A stretch of 64,000 bases of DNA from Paenibacillus aestuarii (GCF_027789125.1 NZ_JAQFVF010000089.1:186001-250000), one strand, 5' to 3'; counted from the stretch's first letter, positions 34,842 through 43,628 are shown. The notes: generated by a model not told the origin, from the letters alone. Program-made: numbers and translations.

Positions 34842-36656
34842 CTATTCGTCAATTTTGAGAACCGCCATGAACGCTTCCTGCGGCACCTCAACGGAGCCGA
34901 CTTGCTTCATGCGCTTCTTACCTTCCTTCTGTTTCTCAAGGAGCTTACGTTTACGGGAAATGTCACCGCCATAACACTTGGCGAGAACGTTCTTCCGCAT
35001 CGCTTTGACCGTTTCACGCGCTACGATCTTTTGACCGATCGCCGCTTGAATCGGCACTTCGAACATTTGGCGAGGAATCAGCTCTTTGAGCTTGTCGCAA
35101 ATGATCTTGCCGCGATGGTAGGCGCCGTCGCGGTGTACGATGAATGACAGCGCGTCGACTTGCTCGTTGTTCAACAGGATATCCATCTTCACCAGGTTGG
35201 ATCGCTTATAGCCTGTCAGCTCATAATCGAACGATGCATAGCCCTTTGTTCTGGATTTCAGCTGATCGAAGAAATCGTAAACGATCTCGGATAGTGGAAT
35301 ATCATATGTCAACGTCACTCGATTCGTATCGAGATATTCCATATTCAAATATTCGCCGCGCTTGCCTTGGCAAAGCTCCATAATCGTGCCCACATAATCG
35401 TTCGGCACAATAATTGACGCTTTGACATAAGGCTCTTCGACGAAATCGATGCGCTGCACGTCCGGATAATTTGACGGGTTATCGATATCGATCACATCGC
35501 CGTTCGTCATCGTCACGCGGTAAATAACGCTAGGCGCCGTCGTAATCAGCGGAATGTTAAATTCGCGCTCGATGCGCTCTTGAATGATCTCCATGTGCAG
35601 CAAGCCTAGGAATCCGCAGCGGAACCCGAAGCCGAGCGCCGAGGAGGTTTCCGGCTCGAAGCGCAGGGAGGCATCGTTCAGCTCCAGCTTTTGCAGCGCT
35701 TCACGCAGATCATTGTAATCCGAAGTTTCGATCGGATAAAGTCCGCAGAACACCATCGGGTTGATTCGGCGGTAACCCGGCAGCGGCTCAGCAGCCGGAC
35801 GCGCCGCATCCGTTACCGTATCCCCGACACGAGTGTCGCCGACATTTTTGATTCCGGCAACGATAAAGCCAACATCGCCCACGTCCAAGGATTCTACGAT
35901 GGACATTCTCGGCTTGAAGGCGCCGACTTCGATCACTTCGAACGTTTTGTTCGTCGCCATCATTTTGATCTTGGAGCCGGCCCGGATGGAACCGTCTACG
36001 ACACGCACATATACGATAACGCCTTTGTAGGCATCGTAGTGAGAGTCGAAGATCAGTGCTTTCAGCGGGTTGTCCGGATCGCCTTCAGGCGCAGGAACCT
36101 TCTGGCACACTTGCTCGAGAATCTCTTTGATCCCGATGCCCGCTTTGGCAGATGCCAATACAGCGTCACTGGCGTCGAGGCCGATGACGTCCTCGATTTC
36201 CTGCTTCACTTTATCAGGGTCCGCGCTTGGCAGATCGATTTTATTAATAACAGGTAAAATTTCCAGGTTGTTATCCAGAGCCAAATATACGTTAGCCAAT
36301 GTTTGCGCTTCGATGCCCTGCGCCGCGTCAACGACGAGCAGCGCGCCTTCACAAGCAGCGAGGCTTCGGGATACTTCGTACGTAAAGTCGACGTGTCCCG
36401 GTGTATCGATGAGATTCAAAATATACTCTTCACCGTCATCTGCCCGATAGTTCAGACGCACCGCTTGCAGTTTAATGGTGATCCCGCGCTCCCGTTCCAA
36501 ATCCATCTGATCAAGCACTTGCTCTTGCATTTCGCGGGATGACAAGGCGCCTGTATATTCCAAAATGCGGTCAGCCAATGTCGACTTGCCGTGATCGATA
36601 TGTGCGATAATCGAAAAGTTACGTATTTTCTCTTGTCTTGCTCGAATGTCCGTCAT
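34842..36656 (-). CDS. lepA: Elongation factor 4 (LepA)
   Basis: Ribosome-associated translational GTPase (EF4). The 604 residues match the family closely. G motifs: AHIDHGKST (G1), DTPGHVDF (G3), NKIDLP (G4) and SAKAGIG (G5). The LepA-specific C-terminal domain ends GSVEVPQEAFMAVLKID. ATG start at 36656. Order yqxA-lepA-hemW is conserved with B. subtilis. Confidence 0.98.
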   Translation of the reverse strand: MTDIRARQEKIRNFSIIAHIDHGKSTLADRILEYTGALSSREMQEQVLDQMDLERERGITIKLQAVRLNYRADDGEEYILNLIDTPGHVDFTYEVSRSLAACEGALLVVDAAQGIEAQTLANVYLALDNNLEILPVINKIDLPSADPDKVKQEIEDVIGLDASDAVLASAKAGIGIKEILEQVCQKVPAPEGDPDNPLKALIFDSHYDAYKGVIVYVRVVDGSIRAGSKIKMMATNKTFEVIEVGAFKPRMSIVESLDVGDVGFIVAGIKNVGDTRVGDTVTDAARPAAEPLPGYRRINPMVFCGLYPIETSDYNDLREALQKLELNDASLRFEPETSSALGFGFRCGFLGLLHMEIIQERIEREFNIPLITTAPSVIYRVTMTNGDVIDIDNPSNYPDVQRIDFVEEPYVKASIIVPNDYVGTIMELCQGKRGEYLNMEYLDTNRVTLTYDIPLSEIVYDFFDQLKSRTKGYASFDYELTGYKRSNLVKMDILLNNEQVDALSFIVHRDGAYHRGKIICDKLKELIPRQMFEVPIQAAIGQKIVARETVKAMRKNVLAKCYGGDISRKRKLLEKQKEGKKRMKQVGSVEVPQEAFMAVLKIDE

Positions 36657-36732
36657 GCTACAGAAATACCCCCAAGTACATGCAAATAATTTTCATTATA
36701 GCAGTTGTCGGAGGTCTGTTCAATGTTGCCCG

Positions 36733-37122
36733 TCATCCTTTGCCAAGCACAGCATCAAATAAGGACACAAACAGCTTAATTCCGTGGTGCGCGACAATCT
36801 GCAGCAGGTCGCCAAGTTTATTGCCCACATGGTTGAGGGAATCGTCATGATCAGCGATCGGCTCGGCAGCCGCCTCATCCCCTGCCTTCGGCTTCTCCGA
36901 AGGCGCCGTGGCTTTAACGTCAGATACTGGCTTGCCTGCCTGCGCCACGCTTACCGCTGAGTTCGATTGCGGCTTAGCAGAAGCTGCTGGCGAAGGTTTG
37001 GAGGAGGGAGGGAGCGGTCCTTGTATGCTCTCAACGCCGCTTGAAGCCAAGCTGACACCGAATAAGATGCAGAACATCAGCAGCAGACCGAACAGCCCCA
37101 CTTTGAGATAAAAATGTTTCAT
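36733..37122 (-). CDS. yqxA: YqxA-like membrane-anchored protein (DUF3679)
   Basis: About 129 residues with one N-terminal membrane segment (FYLKVGLFGLLLMFCILFGV). A Pro/Ser/Ala-rich outside linker and a short amphipathic tail follow. Both its position between spoIIP and lepA and the N-terminal sequence fit B. subtilis YqxA; the function is unknown. The ATG at 37122 follows GGAGGAGAGAGGGT, better than the start at 37140. It is 27 bp after spoIIP. Confidence 0.75.
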   Translation of the reverse strand: MKHFYLKVGLFGLLLMFCILFGVSLASSGVESIQGPLPPSSKPSPAASAKPQSNSAVSVAQAGKPVSDVKATAPSEKPKAGDEAAAEPIADHDDSLNHVGNKLGDLLQIVAHHGIKLFVSLFDAVLGKG

Positions 37123-37149
37123 ACCCTCTCTCCTCCTCATTCCGGCTCA

Positions 37150-38379
37150 TTAAGACTGCTTAGCAGGCGCATCAACTTTCTTCGCATTCAGAATCACTTC
37201 GGAGATCGCTTCAGCCAGCCAATCCGTCGTCCGATAGCATTCTTCCATCGTATTATAAGGACCGCCGACTTCAATCAGGATGTTGTTCGGCGAAAAGTTT
37301 TGGTTATAGAGGCCATTGCCTTCATTGGCCTCTTTGGCGTGAATACCTTTGGAAACGCCCGGATGCTTAGCCTCCAACACTTCGTGAATCTTGTTGGCGA
37401 ATTCTTCATTTTTTTTCCAGTTCGGATTTTTGCCGCCAATAATAAAGTACACTTGTGCATAGTCCTTGCCGTCGATGGTCACTGTCGTTTTGTTGCGTGC
37501 TGCGGAATCGCGGTGGATGTCAAAATAGTAATTAAGATCTGGATGCGCCGCAAAAGCTTCCTGTAACGTTTTCAGTGAATATTTGTAAGAATATGGATAT
37601 TCAAAATTTTTAACTACGTTAGGGTAGACCGTTTCCGAATGAACGGCGCCTATGCCGTCCTTCTCCAGATTTTGCGCCAATCGCGCTCCGACCGAAATAA
37701 TATTAACTTTATCGCTGTACGCTTTATCCGGGTCTGTGATCCCTTTAAGCTCCGGCAGGAACGATTCGTTGCTGTGCGTCTGATAGATGAAGGCGACGTT
37801 CTTGCCTGCGGATATTGGCGGATCGCCAGCAGCTGCGGTTTGAGTCGGTTGCGGTGTTTGCGCGGTAGCTTCTGGTGTCGGCGTAGGCGTTGGCTGTGGC
37901 GGGTTTTTGGCCTCACCGGACAGATCGCCAGCTGCTGGCGTATAATCGGTCGGCTCGCTTGGGTTGGTCTCGCTGCCTTTGACCAGCACCGTCGTTTTCG
38001 TTGCGTCCATGCCGGGGACTTCGCTGGCCATCAGGCTTTTGGGATCGTGCGGATTGATGTCGGTCAGGAAGCGAAAAGCAAACGTAAACACGTTATGCTG
38101 GGAGAAGGTGAACTTCTTTTGATCTTGATGAAGATGGGGAACTTCCATGCCAAGCATATCGATAAAAAATTGATTAGTGACGGAGGCAGCTAAACTTTTC
38201 ATGGAGGAGACTGGGGAAGCGGTAATCACTTTGCTCTGGATGTAGCCTCCAGCTCCAAGTAGGACGAACAAGGCGAGTGTCGACGTACTGAGCGTGATGA
38301 AGGTTTTGCCCAAGGTGCTAGCGCTCTGGTACGTTTTGCGGATTTGGCTGAGATTGATGGTGGCAGAAGTCCATTTCAT
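37150..38379 (-). CDS. spoIIP: Stage II sporulation protein P (SpoIIP)
   Basis: Membrane-anchored cell-wall hydrolase (amidase and endopeptidase) that, with SpoIID and SpoIIM, drives engulfment of the forespore. In 409 residues: a membrane anchor (about 30-47), an N-terminal region, a Pro/Thr-rich linker (about 150-195), and the catalytic domain with YQTHSNESF (metal His and Glu), YFDIHRDS and the conserved IEVGGPYNT. AGGAGG precedes the ATG. It follows gpr by 159 bp with a terminator between, so it should have its own sporulation promoter, which I could not identify. Confidence 0.95.
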   Translation of the reverse strand: MKWTSATINLSQIRKTYQSASTLGKTFITLSTSTLALFVLLGAGGYIQSKVITASPVSSMKSLAASVTNQFFIDMLGMEVPHLHQDQKKFTFSQHNVFTFAFRFLTDINPHDPKSLMASEVPGMDATKTTVLVKGSETNPSEPTDYTPAAGDLSGEAKNPPQPTPTPTPEATAQTPQPTQTAAAGDPPISAGKNVAFIYQTHSNESFLPELKGITDPDKAYSDKVNIISVGARLAQNLEKDGIGAVHSETVYPNVVKNFEYPYSYKYSLKTLQEAFAAHPDLNYYFDIHRDSAARNKTTVTIDGKDYAQVYFIIGGKNPNWKKNEEFANKIHEVLEAKHPGVSKGIHAKEANEGNGLYNQNFSPNNILIEVGGPYNTMEECYRTTDWLAEAISEVILNAKKVDAPAKQS

Positions 38380-38491
38380 AGTGCGATTCCTCCTAATCTA
38401 TCTTACTTTAATCTATGAACCGAACGATTTCGGTAGAACTCGATTCACTAGATTTTTCTGATAGATCAGGATCGATCTCCGTCGCTGCATA

Positions 38492-38533
38492 TCAAAAAGC
38501 TGACCCTGCACGATTCACATGCGAGATCAGCTT
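38492..38533 (-). terminator. Terminator after gpr
   Basis: On the minus strand AAAAGCTGA pairs with TCAGCTTTT across a loop of about 23 bases and is followed by T residues. It lies 5 bases past the gpr stop. Confidence 0.7.
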
Positions 38534-38538
38534 TTCAT

Positions 38539-39537
38539 TTAGTGTGTGTATGCCGCCACATTGTCCACACTCACGGAATCATGAAGCGCAGCGTTTAATC
38601 CGCTGGCGATAATATTGGCGATATCTTCGATGAACTGGTCGATTTCCTTCGGGGTCACCAGCAGGTCATGTCCAACAGGGTCGAGCACTTCCTTAACGAG
38701 CATCAAGCGCTCTTCTTCCTTCATGTTATCGAGCAGCCCGAGAATATGACCGGTGTTGTTGGTCTGATCTTGAAAATGATTATGCATCATATCAAAAGCA
38801 TTATTGACAATCGTCGAGGCATACACCACCGTCGGAACACCGATCGCCACGACCGGGATGCCCAGCGCCTCTTTGGTCAGCCCTTTGCGCTTGTTTCCAA
38901 TCCCTGAGCCTGGATGAATCCCCGTATCCGCGATCTGGATCGTCGTATTCACCCGCTCCAGGGAGCGCGACGCAAGTGCATCGATGGCGATAATGAAATC
39001 AGGCTTGGACTTTTCCACGATGCCTTGAACGATATCGCTGCTCTCGATCCCCGTCGTGCCCAGAACGCCTGGAGCCACAGCGCTGACAGCGCGATAGCCG
39101 GGGCCCACGTCGTTCGGCATCAGCTCAAAATAATGGCGCGTCACCATGACATTGTCCACGACGAGCGGGCCCAAGGCATCCGGTGTGACGCTGGAGTTGC
39201 CAAGTCCGATGATCAGCGCCTTGGCGTCCTTGGGTATGCCGATGTCCTTCAAGAAGCGCTCAAACTCTTGGGCAAGCTTCGTGGCGACACGGTCCTGCAG
39301 TTGGCTGTCTTTTTGCCGGAGTGCCGGCACTTCTATCGTTATGTAATGGCCCGGCAGCTTGCCAAGCGATCTGGAGCCTTCTTCGTTCAGCACGTTAATT
39401 TTGGTCACGCGGATGCCGTTTTCACGGCTCATCTCAGTTTCAATGCCGGGGATTTCCTGCCCGTGTCGGGCAGCTTGTGCCATATCGCGCGCGTCTAAGG
39501 CAAGATCTGTATGTGTTGAGTATGCACTTAAATCCAT
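38539..39537 (-). CDS. gpr: Germination protease GPR
   Basis: Spore protease that begins the breakdown of small acid-soluble proteins at germination; it is made as a zymogen in the forespore. The 332 residues start MDLSAYSTHTDLALDARD, the short propeptide region. The core has ALIIGLGNSSVTPDALGPLV, FIIAIDALASRS and IQIADTGIHPGSGIGNKRKG, as expected of GPR. GGGG precedes the ATG. A forespore-type promoter lies upstream. Confidence 0.96.
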   Translation of the reverse strand: MDLSAYSTHTDLALDARDMAQAARHGQEIPGIETEMSRENGIRVTKINVLNEEGSRSLGKLPGHYITIEVPALRQKDSQLQDRVATKLAQEFERFLKDIGIPKDAKALIIGLGNSSVTPDALGPLVVDNVMVTRHYFELMPNDVGPGYRAVSAVAPGVLGTTGIESSDIVQGIVEKSKPDFIIAIDALASRSLERVNTTIQIADTGIHPGSGIGNKRKGLTKEALGIPVVAIGVPTVVYASTIVNNAFDMMHNHFQDQTNNTGHILGLLDNMKEEERLMLVKEVLDPVGHDLLVTPKEIDQFIEDIANIIASGLNAALHDSVSVDNVAAYTH

Positions 39538-39572
39538 CGTGGTTCCCCTTTCTCAAGTAGCAAATCTTTGCT

Positions 39573-39603
39573 TATTGTGCGACTAAGCAAACACCGTTAT
39601 GCA
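39573..39603 (-). promoter_or_regulatory. SigG/SigF-like forespore promoter of gpr
   Basis: On the minus strand TGCATA (39598-39603) is followed after 18 bp by CACAATA (39573-39579). SigG promoters use about GCATA, 18 bp, CATAnTA, so there is one mismatch in the -10. It lies 36 bases before the gpr ATG. Confidence 0.55.
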
Positions 39604-39636
39604 AAAATAAGAAGGAGATTTAACCATTGACAGGTC

Positions 39637-39665
39637 TTGCAATTTCGTTTATCACATGATAGAAT
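39637..39665 (+). promoter_or_regulatory. SigA promoter of rpsT
   Basis: TTGCAA (39637-39642) and TAGAAT (39660-39665) are 17 bp apart, with TG one base before the -10 (extended -10). A leader of about 62 bases separates it from the rpsT start codon; a TTGACA at 39627 is badly spaced. Confidence 0.65.
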
Positions 39666-39733
39666 ACTTAAAGTTGTCAGCAAGCATGAAAATGTAAAGT
39701 TGAACGTGTTTTTTGAAGTAGGAGGTGAATTTC

Positions 39734-40003
39734 ATGCCAAACATTAAATCCGCTATTAAACGAGTTAAAGTTAGCGAAAAGCGCCGTCTTCGTAACGCTT
39801 CCCAAAAGTCCGCTCTGCGTACTGCTGTGAAAGCTTTCGAAACAGCTGCTAGCAGCAATGTAGAAACTGCCAAAGAAGCTTTGATCAACGCTTCTAAGAA
39901 ATTGGACAAAGCAGCTTCTAAAGGTTTAATCCATAAAAATGCCGCTAACCGCAAGAAGTCCCGTCTGGCTAAAAAGCTGAACGCTCTTACGGCTCAAGCG
40001 TAA
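39734..40003 (+). CDS. rpsT: 30S ribosomal protein S20
   Basis: Small basic ribosomal protein that binds 16S rRNA. The 89 residues begin MPNIKSAIKRVKVSEKRRLR and end in KKSRLAKKLNALTAQA, matching S20. The ATG at 39734 has GGAGG 8 bases upstream; an in-frame GTG at 39725 overlaps that site. It is transcribed against its neighbours gpr and holA. Confidence 0.97.
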   Translation: MPNIKSAIKRVKVSEKRRLRNASQKSALRTAVKAFETAASSNVETAKEALINASKKLDKAASKGLIHKNAANRKKSRLAKKLNALTAQA

Positions 40004-40017
40004 CCAGAACATAAAGT

Positions 40018-40053
40018 GAAAGTCCAGATCTCTTCGAGAACTGGACTTTTTTC
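40018..40053 (+). terminator. Terminator of rpsT
   Basis: AAAGTCCAG pairs with CTGGACTTT, loop of about 13 bases, followed by TTTT. It starts 14 bases after the rpsT stop. Confidence 0.85.
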
Positions 40054-40078
40054 ATTTCATTGGCTCACTCCTTCCTGC

Positions 40079-41098
40079 TCAAGCAGCCAGCCTGAGCAGA
40101 AACATTTCGAGCCCTAACACTTTATCGATTTTTCCGCTTTTCATCTGAAAATCAAGATCCGCCAACTGCGACATAATGTCGCACAGCCTCTTCGTCTCAT
40201 ATTTGCGGGACTGACCTTCCGCAATCTTCACGGCAAACGGGTGCAGCCCGATTTGTGAAGCCATCTGCTGCTGCGAGTACCCCATCTTACTGAGCTCCTT
40301 CACTTGCAGCATGATCCGGAACTGCCTGGCGATCAGCGCGGCGATTTTAATCGGCTCCTCCCGCTGTTTAAGCAGCTCTTCCAAGATGACGAACGCCCGC
40401 TCCAGCCGCAGATTCACGATATCCTCGATTAAAATAAACACATTTTGCTCCGTGCTGCGCGCCACCAGCTGATCGATCGTATCCGGGGATGCCGTGCCAC
40501 CTGCGCCGACATATAGAGAGATTTTCTCAATCTCGGCCGAGAGCGACTGCAAATTGCCCCCTGTGTACAAGATCAATTGTTCCGCAGCCCCGCCGGAGAA
40601 TGCAAATCCGGTTTGCTGCGCTTTCCGCAGCACCCATTGCTGCAGTTCTTCCGCGGTGAGCGAGAGGAACGGAACGACCGCTTCATGCTCTTTGAGCGCT
40701 TTGACAACCTTCTTCCGCTCATCCAGCTTGTCCGCATCTACCGTAAAGACGATGACCGTGTGATCGGCTGGGGATTTTAAATAATCGATGAGCCGGTCCA
40801 AATGGTGCTCAACCTTCGTGCTTTCCTTCGCTCCTGTGAAAAACAACGCATTCGTAGCAATGATCAGCTTCTTCGGCACCATAAAAGGCAGCGTTTCCGC
40901 GTCTTCGATAACAGCAGAGAGACTGATTTCGCTTAAATCAAATTTGCTGACGGCAAACTCCCGATGTTCCGGCTCGATCAACGAATCCGACAGGATCTGA
41001 ATAAACTCTCTCATCTTGTATTTCTCAGGTCCGAAGCACAAATATACAGGTGCTGGGCGACCTGCTTGAATGTCTTTCAACGCTTTCTTCGCATCCAT
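40079..41098 (-). CDS. holA: DNA polymerase III delta subunit
   Basis: Clamp-loader subunit that opens the beta clamp. The 339-residue protein starts MDAKKALKDIQAGRPAPVYL and shows the HolA features CFGPEKYKMREFI, an AAA-like fold without Walker residues, and the C-terminal collar domain (FAVKIAEGQSRKY). The ATG at 41098 is chosen because the upstream GTG at 41110 abuts the AGGAGA ribosome site. Corresponds to B. subtilis yqeN. Confidence 0.95.
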   Translation of the reverse strand: MDAKKALKDIQAGRPAPVYLCFGPEKYKMREFIQILSDSLIEPEHREFAVSKFDLSEISLSAVIEDAETLPFMVPKKLIIATNALFFTGAKESTKVEHHLDRLIDYLKSPADHTVIVFTVDADKLDERKKVVKALKEHEAVVPFLSLTAEELQQWVLRKAQQTGFAFSGGAAEQLILYTGGNLQSLSAEIEKISLYVGAGGTASPDTIDQLVARSTEQNVFILIEDIVNLRLERAFVILEELLKQREEPIKIAALIARQFRIMLQVKELSKMGYSQQQMASQIGLHPFAVKIAEGQSRKYETKRLCDIMSQLADLDFQMKSGKIDKVLGLEMFLLRLAA

Positions 41099-41185
41099 CT
41101 TAAAGCACACTCTCCTAAGCGCTTTCCAATCGGAAAGCTGGCATATCCATGATAGTTCGTAAAGCTATTCCCATCTTACCAACAA

Positions 41186-41231
41186 CAAAGGGATTGCGTC
41201 AAAGTCCGAAGACGTTAACGCAATCCCTTTG
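41186..41231 (-). terminator. Strong hairpin upstream of holA
   Basis: A 14-bp perfect stem, CAAAGGGATTGCGT with its complement, encloses an 18-base loop. On the minus strand TTGTTGTT follows, a mediocre U tract. It could end the upstream sigma/anti-sigma transcript or act as an attenuator for holA, 88 bases before its start codon. Confidence 0.6.
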
Positions 41232-41252
41232 CCGAGCAACTGGAAGAATTTG

Positions 41253-41371
41253 TTCCGAAAGTCATGTTCTTTCGGAAACAGCATCTATTTAAACACCGGT
41301 GCAGAGGCTCTAGAAACCTCTGACCGAGTGGCGAACCGCCAATTGAATCGTTTCATGCTGTTAATATAACA
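41253..41371 (-). ncRNA. Structured RNA candidate between the anti-sigma gene and holA
   Basis: Several nested complementary segments lie in 120 bp without an ORF. AACAGCAT (41277-41284) pairs with ATGCTGTT (41355-41362). A long internal hairpin pairs CACCGGT (41294-41300) with ACCGaGTG and AGAGG (41303-41307) with CCTCT (41317-41321). GGCG/CGCC (41330-41340) and TTCCGAAAG/CTTTCGGAA (41253-41277) make further stems. On the minus strand TGTTATATT (41363-41371) is an extended -10. If transcription starts from it, the outermost pairing would lose its 5' strand, so the element may instead belong to the 3' UTR of the anti-sigma gene. No match to a riboswitch class that I know; it is not a tRNA. 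Confidence 0.45.
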
Positions 41372-41413
41372 TACGCTGAGCGAGACATTTGGTGCATTCG
41401 ATTCATTAAAAAA

Positions 41414-42646
41414 TTACGTGGAGCTCTCAGTTTTGGTCTTGACATCAATCACAATAGACTTCGCTGTGCCGCTGGCCTTCACCTGATACGTCAATTTATC
41501 GTCCTTCGACCATTCGCCAAGTGTTATTTCATCCGATTCCTCTCCCTGATAGGTGGAGGTATACACGACTTCCTGGCTGGTACTATTGCGAATGACGACA
41601 TGATGGTTCTCGATCATGGCCTCATAGGTGCCTGTCAACGACTTCAGCGGCGCCGGACTTTGGGTCATCAGCGAAAACACGCCGTTCGTGTTTGGTGCCT
41701 TCGCCCTTGGTTCTTTCGGTCCAGCTACAGGCGACGATGCCGGCGGCGGCTCGGTAGCCTGGATTCTGGCACCTTGCGGCGGCTCGGAAACCTGAGGCTC
41801 CGGCGTAGGGCTTGGAGCGGTCGGCGCTGTCGGTGCAGGCACAGATTCCGTCGCTGCCTTCTCGGATGCGCCAGGGCTCTTCATGCGGGCAGGCTCCGAT
41901 GTGGAAGGCGCCATCTTCGGCGTTGGCGTGCCGGCGTCAGCGCCTTTCAGCGGCTGCGGCTTCTCCAACGTGGCGTCGGAGGCGGCTTGCGATGGAGATT
42001 GCGATTGCGCGGAACCGCCATCCGCAGGCTGAGTGGCAGGCTGCTGTAGATCAGCCGATGGGGCCGTCACAGCCGCGGATGCTTGCGGGCTGTCGCCAGG
42101 TGCCATGCGCTTCGAGTTCGCAGCGCCTGCCGCATCGGCAGCAGTCCTTTGCTGCGCTGCGGAGCCGGAAGCTATTTCCTGGCTCGCTTTCGGCGGCAGC
42201 AGGCCATCCGCATTATCCAATACCGGATGCTTCATATTAAAAGCGAAGAAGCCTATGATCAGCCCCGCTGCGATGACGCCGCTGGCAAACTTCCATGAGA
42301 ATTGCGATTCCAAACGGCGTGTCCATTTTCGGTGAGGGCGCTGCCCCTCATCTTTGTTGACCGAATGTTGTTGTGTTGTGCCGTGTGTAGTCAACGATTC
42401 GGATGTGGATTGCGCGGTAGACTTGTCGATCTCGTCTAACTGTGGGATAAGGGCATCCACCAAGCTATAAGGAGGAACAACCTTCGGTAGTTGCGTCAAT
42501 TCCTGAGATAAGCGCTGGAGCCTTTCAAACATTTCCGTACACTCCTGACAATGTCTCAGGTGATCTTGGAGCTCCATTTCTTCTTGTGTATTTAAGTCTT
42601 CATCCAGATGTCTTTGCATGAGCTCCATCACCTCTTGACAATTCAT
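41414..42646 (-). CDS. Transmembrane anti-sigma factor with zinc-finger domain
   Basis: Binds and holds the ECF sigma factor encoded just upstream, releasing it on an envelope signal. In 410 residues the N-terminal zinc-binding anti-sigma domain shows His29-x3-Cys33-x2-Cys36 (DHLRHCQEC). One membrane segment (about 107-125, FASGVIAAGLIIGFFAF) follows. A long outside region rich in Ala, Pro, Ser and Thr (about 140-330) and a small C-terminal beta domain (TGTYEAMIENHHVVIRN) complete it. The start overlaps the sigma stop by 4 bp (ATGA). The outer sensor domain is not recognised. Confidence 0.88.
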   Translation of the reverse strand: MNCQEVMELMQRHLDEDLNTQEEMELQDHLRHCQECTEMFERLQRLSQELTQLPKVVPPYSLVDALIPQLDEIDKSTAQSTSESLTTHGTTQQHSVNKDEGQRPHRKWTRRLESQFSWKFASGVIAAGLIIGFFAFNMKHPVLDNADGLLPPKASQEIASGSAAQQRTAADAAGAANSKRMAPGDSPQASAAVTAPSADLQQPATQPADGGSAQSQSPSQAASDATLEKPQPLKGADAGTPTPKMAPSTSEPARMKSPGASEKAATESVPAPTAPTAPSPTPEPQVSEPPQGARIQATEPPPASSPVAGPKEPRAKAPNTNGVFSLMTQSPAPLKSLTGTYEAMIENHHVVIRNSTSQEVVYTSTYQGEESDEITLGEWSKDDKLTYQVKASGTAKSIVIDVKTKTESST

Positions 42647-43191
42647 CCCCGAACACCTCCTTTCTGATATTCTTGCAGTAGTGATTGCAATTGCTGTCTA
42701 GCTCGAAATAAGTAAGACTTCACGGTATTCAGCGGTAAGTTGAGCGATTCTGCAATTTCATGATACGAAAAGTCCTGCAAATAACGAAGAACAACAACTG
42801 AGCGGTGGTGTTCGGGAAGCTTGTCGATTGCTTCGCGAATATCTTTGGCTAAATAGCCTGTCATAATTTCCTGTTCAACGTTATGGTCGGCTGTAAATGT
42901 CATTTCATGCTCATCGATTGATACCGTTGGTCTCGCCTTGCGAAATTTATCTATGCAGATGTTCGTCACAATCCGCTGCACCCACGTCTTGAACAGAGCT
43001 TTTTCTTCATAAGAATTGATCTTGGTATAAATACGAAGCAGGGCCTCTTGTGAAGCGTCGAGAGCATCCTGTTCATTATTTAAAATGTAGTAAGCCGTTC
43101 GATAGACGTGAGTTTCGATTTCTCGCAATAGGGTAATGAGAGCATCACGGTCACCGGCTTGAGCGGCTCTAACCAGTTCGGGTGCTACCAC
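42643..43191 (-). CDS. ECF-family RNA polymerase sigma factor
   Basis: Alternative sigma factor of about 182 residues. Region 2 shows DALDASQEALLRIYTKINSYE and FKTWVQRIVTNICIDKFRK. Region 4 shows LPEHHRSVVVLRYLQDFSYHEIAE and LNLPLNTVKSYLFRARQQL. The start is taken as GTG at 43191, with GGGAGGGA 5-6 bases upstream; the GTG at 43212 has no good site. It is translationally coupled to its anti-sigma factor. Autoregulation is likely from the promoter upstream. Resembles the SigM/SigW/SigX group of Bacilli; which one is not clear. Confidence 0.93.
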   Translation of the reverse strand: MVAPELVRAAQAGDRDALITLLREIETHVYRTAYYILNNEQDALDASQEALLRIYTKINSYEEKALFKTWVQRIVTNICIDKFRKARPTVSIDEHEMTFTADHNVEQEIMTGYLAKDIREAIDKLPEHHRSVVVLRYLQDFSYHEIAESLNLPLNTVKSYLFRARQQLQSLLQEYQKGGVRG

Positions 43192-43212
43192 TGGGATCCC
43201 TCCCTCTTGCAC

Positions 43213-43600
43213 TCTTACAGACGCGGCTGCATCCGATAAGGTTGCATCTATAATAAAAAAATATAAAAATCAATGCATAATTACCAGAATAGCAAAATTT
43301 TTAATCAAATAACAGAGATACTTAGGGGTACCATAGATATTAGACGAAAATGACTGATGTTTAGTTTCAAAATAGACCGCGCTCCCTTCATCCACTTTTT
43401 TACTTATTTATTGTGGAGTGGAACGCATGAAATGCCTAGTACTATGTTTGTGTAGTACCTATTTACGCCGAGGTGGCGCGTGAAGGAAAGGGTTAGCGGA
43501 AAGTGCGGTTCCGCTATGCGCCTTGCGCAGCCCAGATTGAGGCCATTCGCGGAAGTTTTTCCGTTATGGGCTCTCCGGGCCGCGCATCACATCAGCGCAT
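43213..43600. other. Intergenic region with two REP-like palindromes
   Basis: Besides the ECF promoter, this gene-free stretch contains two related short palindromes: AGCGGAAagtgcggTTCCGCT (43495-43515) and GCGGAAgtttTTCCGT (43549-43564). Each is followed by a similar TATG-G-C tail. They look like members of a dispersed extragenic palindrome family. No ORF or RNA gene was recognised. Confidence 0.5.
43341..43369 (-). promoter_or_regulatory. ECF-type autoregulatory promoter
   Basis: On the minus strand TGAAAC (43364-43369), 17 bp, CGTCTA (43341-43346): the bipartite TGAAAC/CGTC signature of ECF sigma factors of the SigM/W/X type. It lies 150 bases before the sigma gene's start. Confidence 0.75.
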
Positions 43601-43628
43601 AAAAAAAGCTCTCCCTCACGGGAGAGCC
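43601..43628 (-). terminator. Terminator of the ABC/two-component operon
   Basis: On the minus strand GCTCTCCC-gtga-GGGAGAGC is followed by seven T, about 17 bases after the response regulator stop. Confidence 0.9.

Noticed and set aside
41277..41362. tRNA gene
   Set aside because: Stem lengths and loops do not make a cloverleaf, and there is no T-loop consensus in position.
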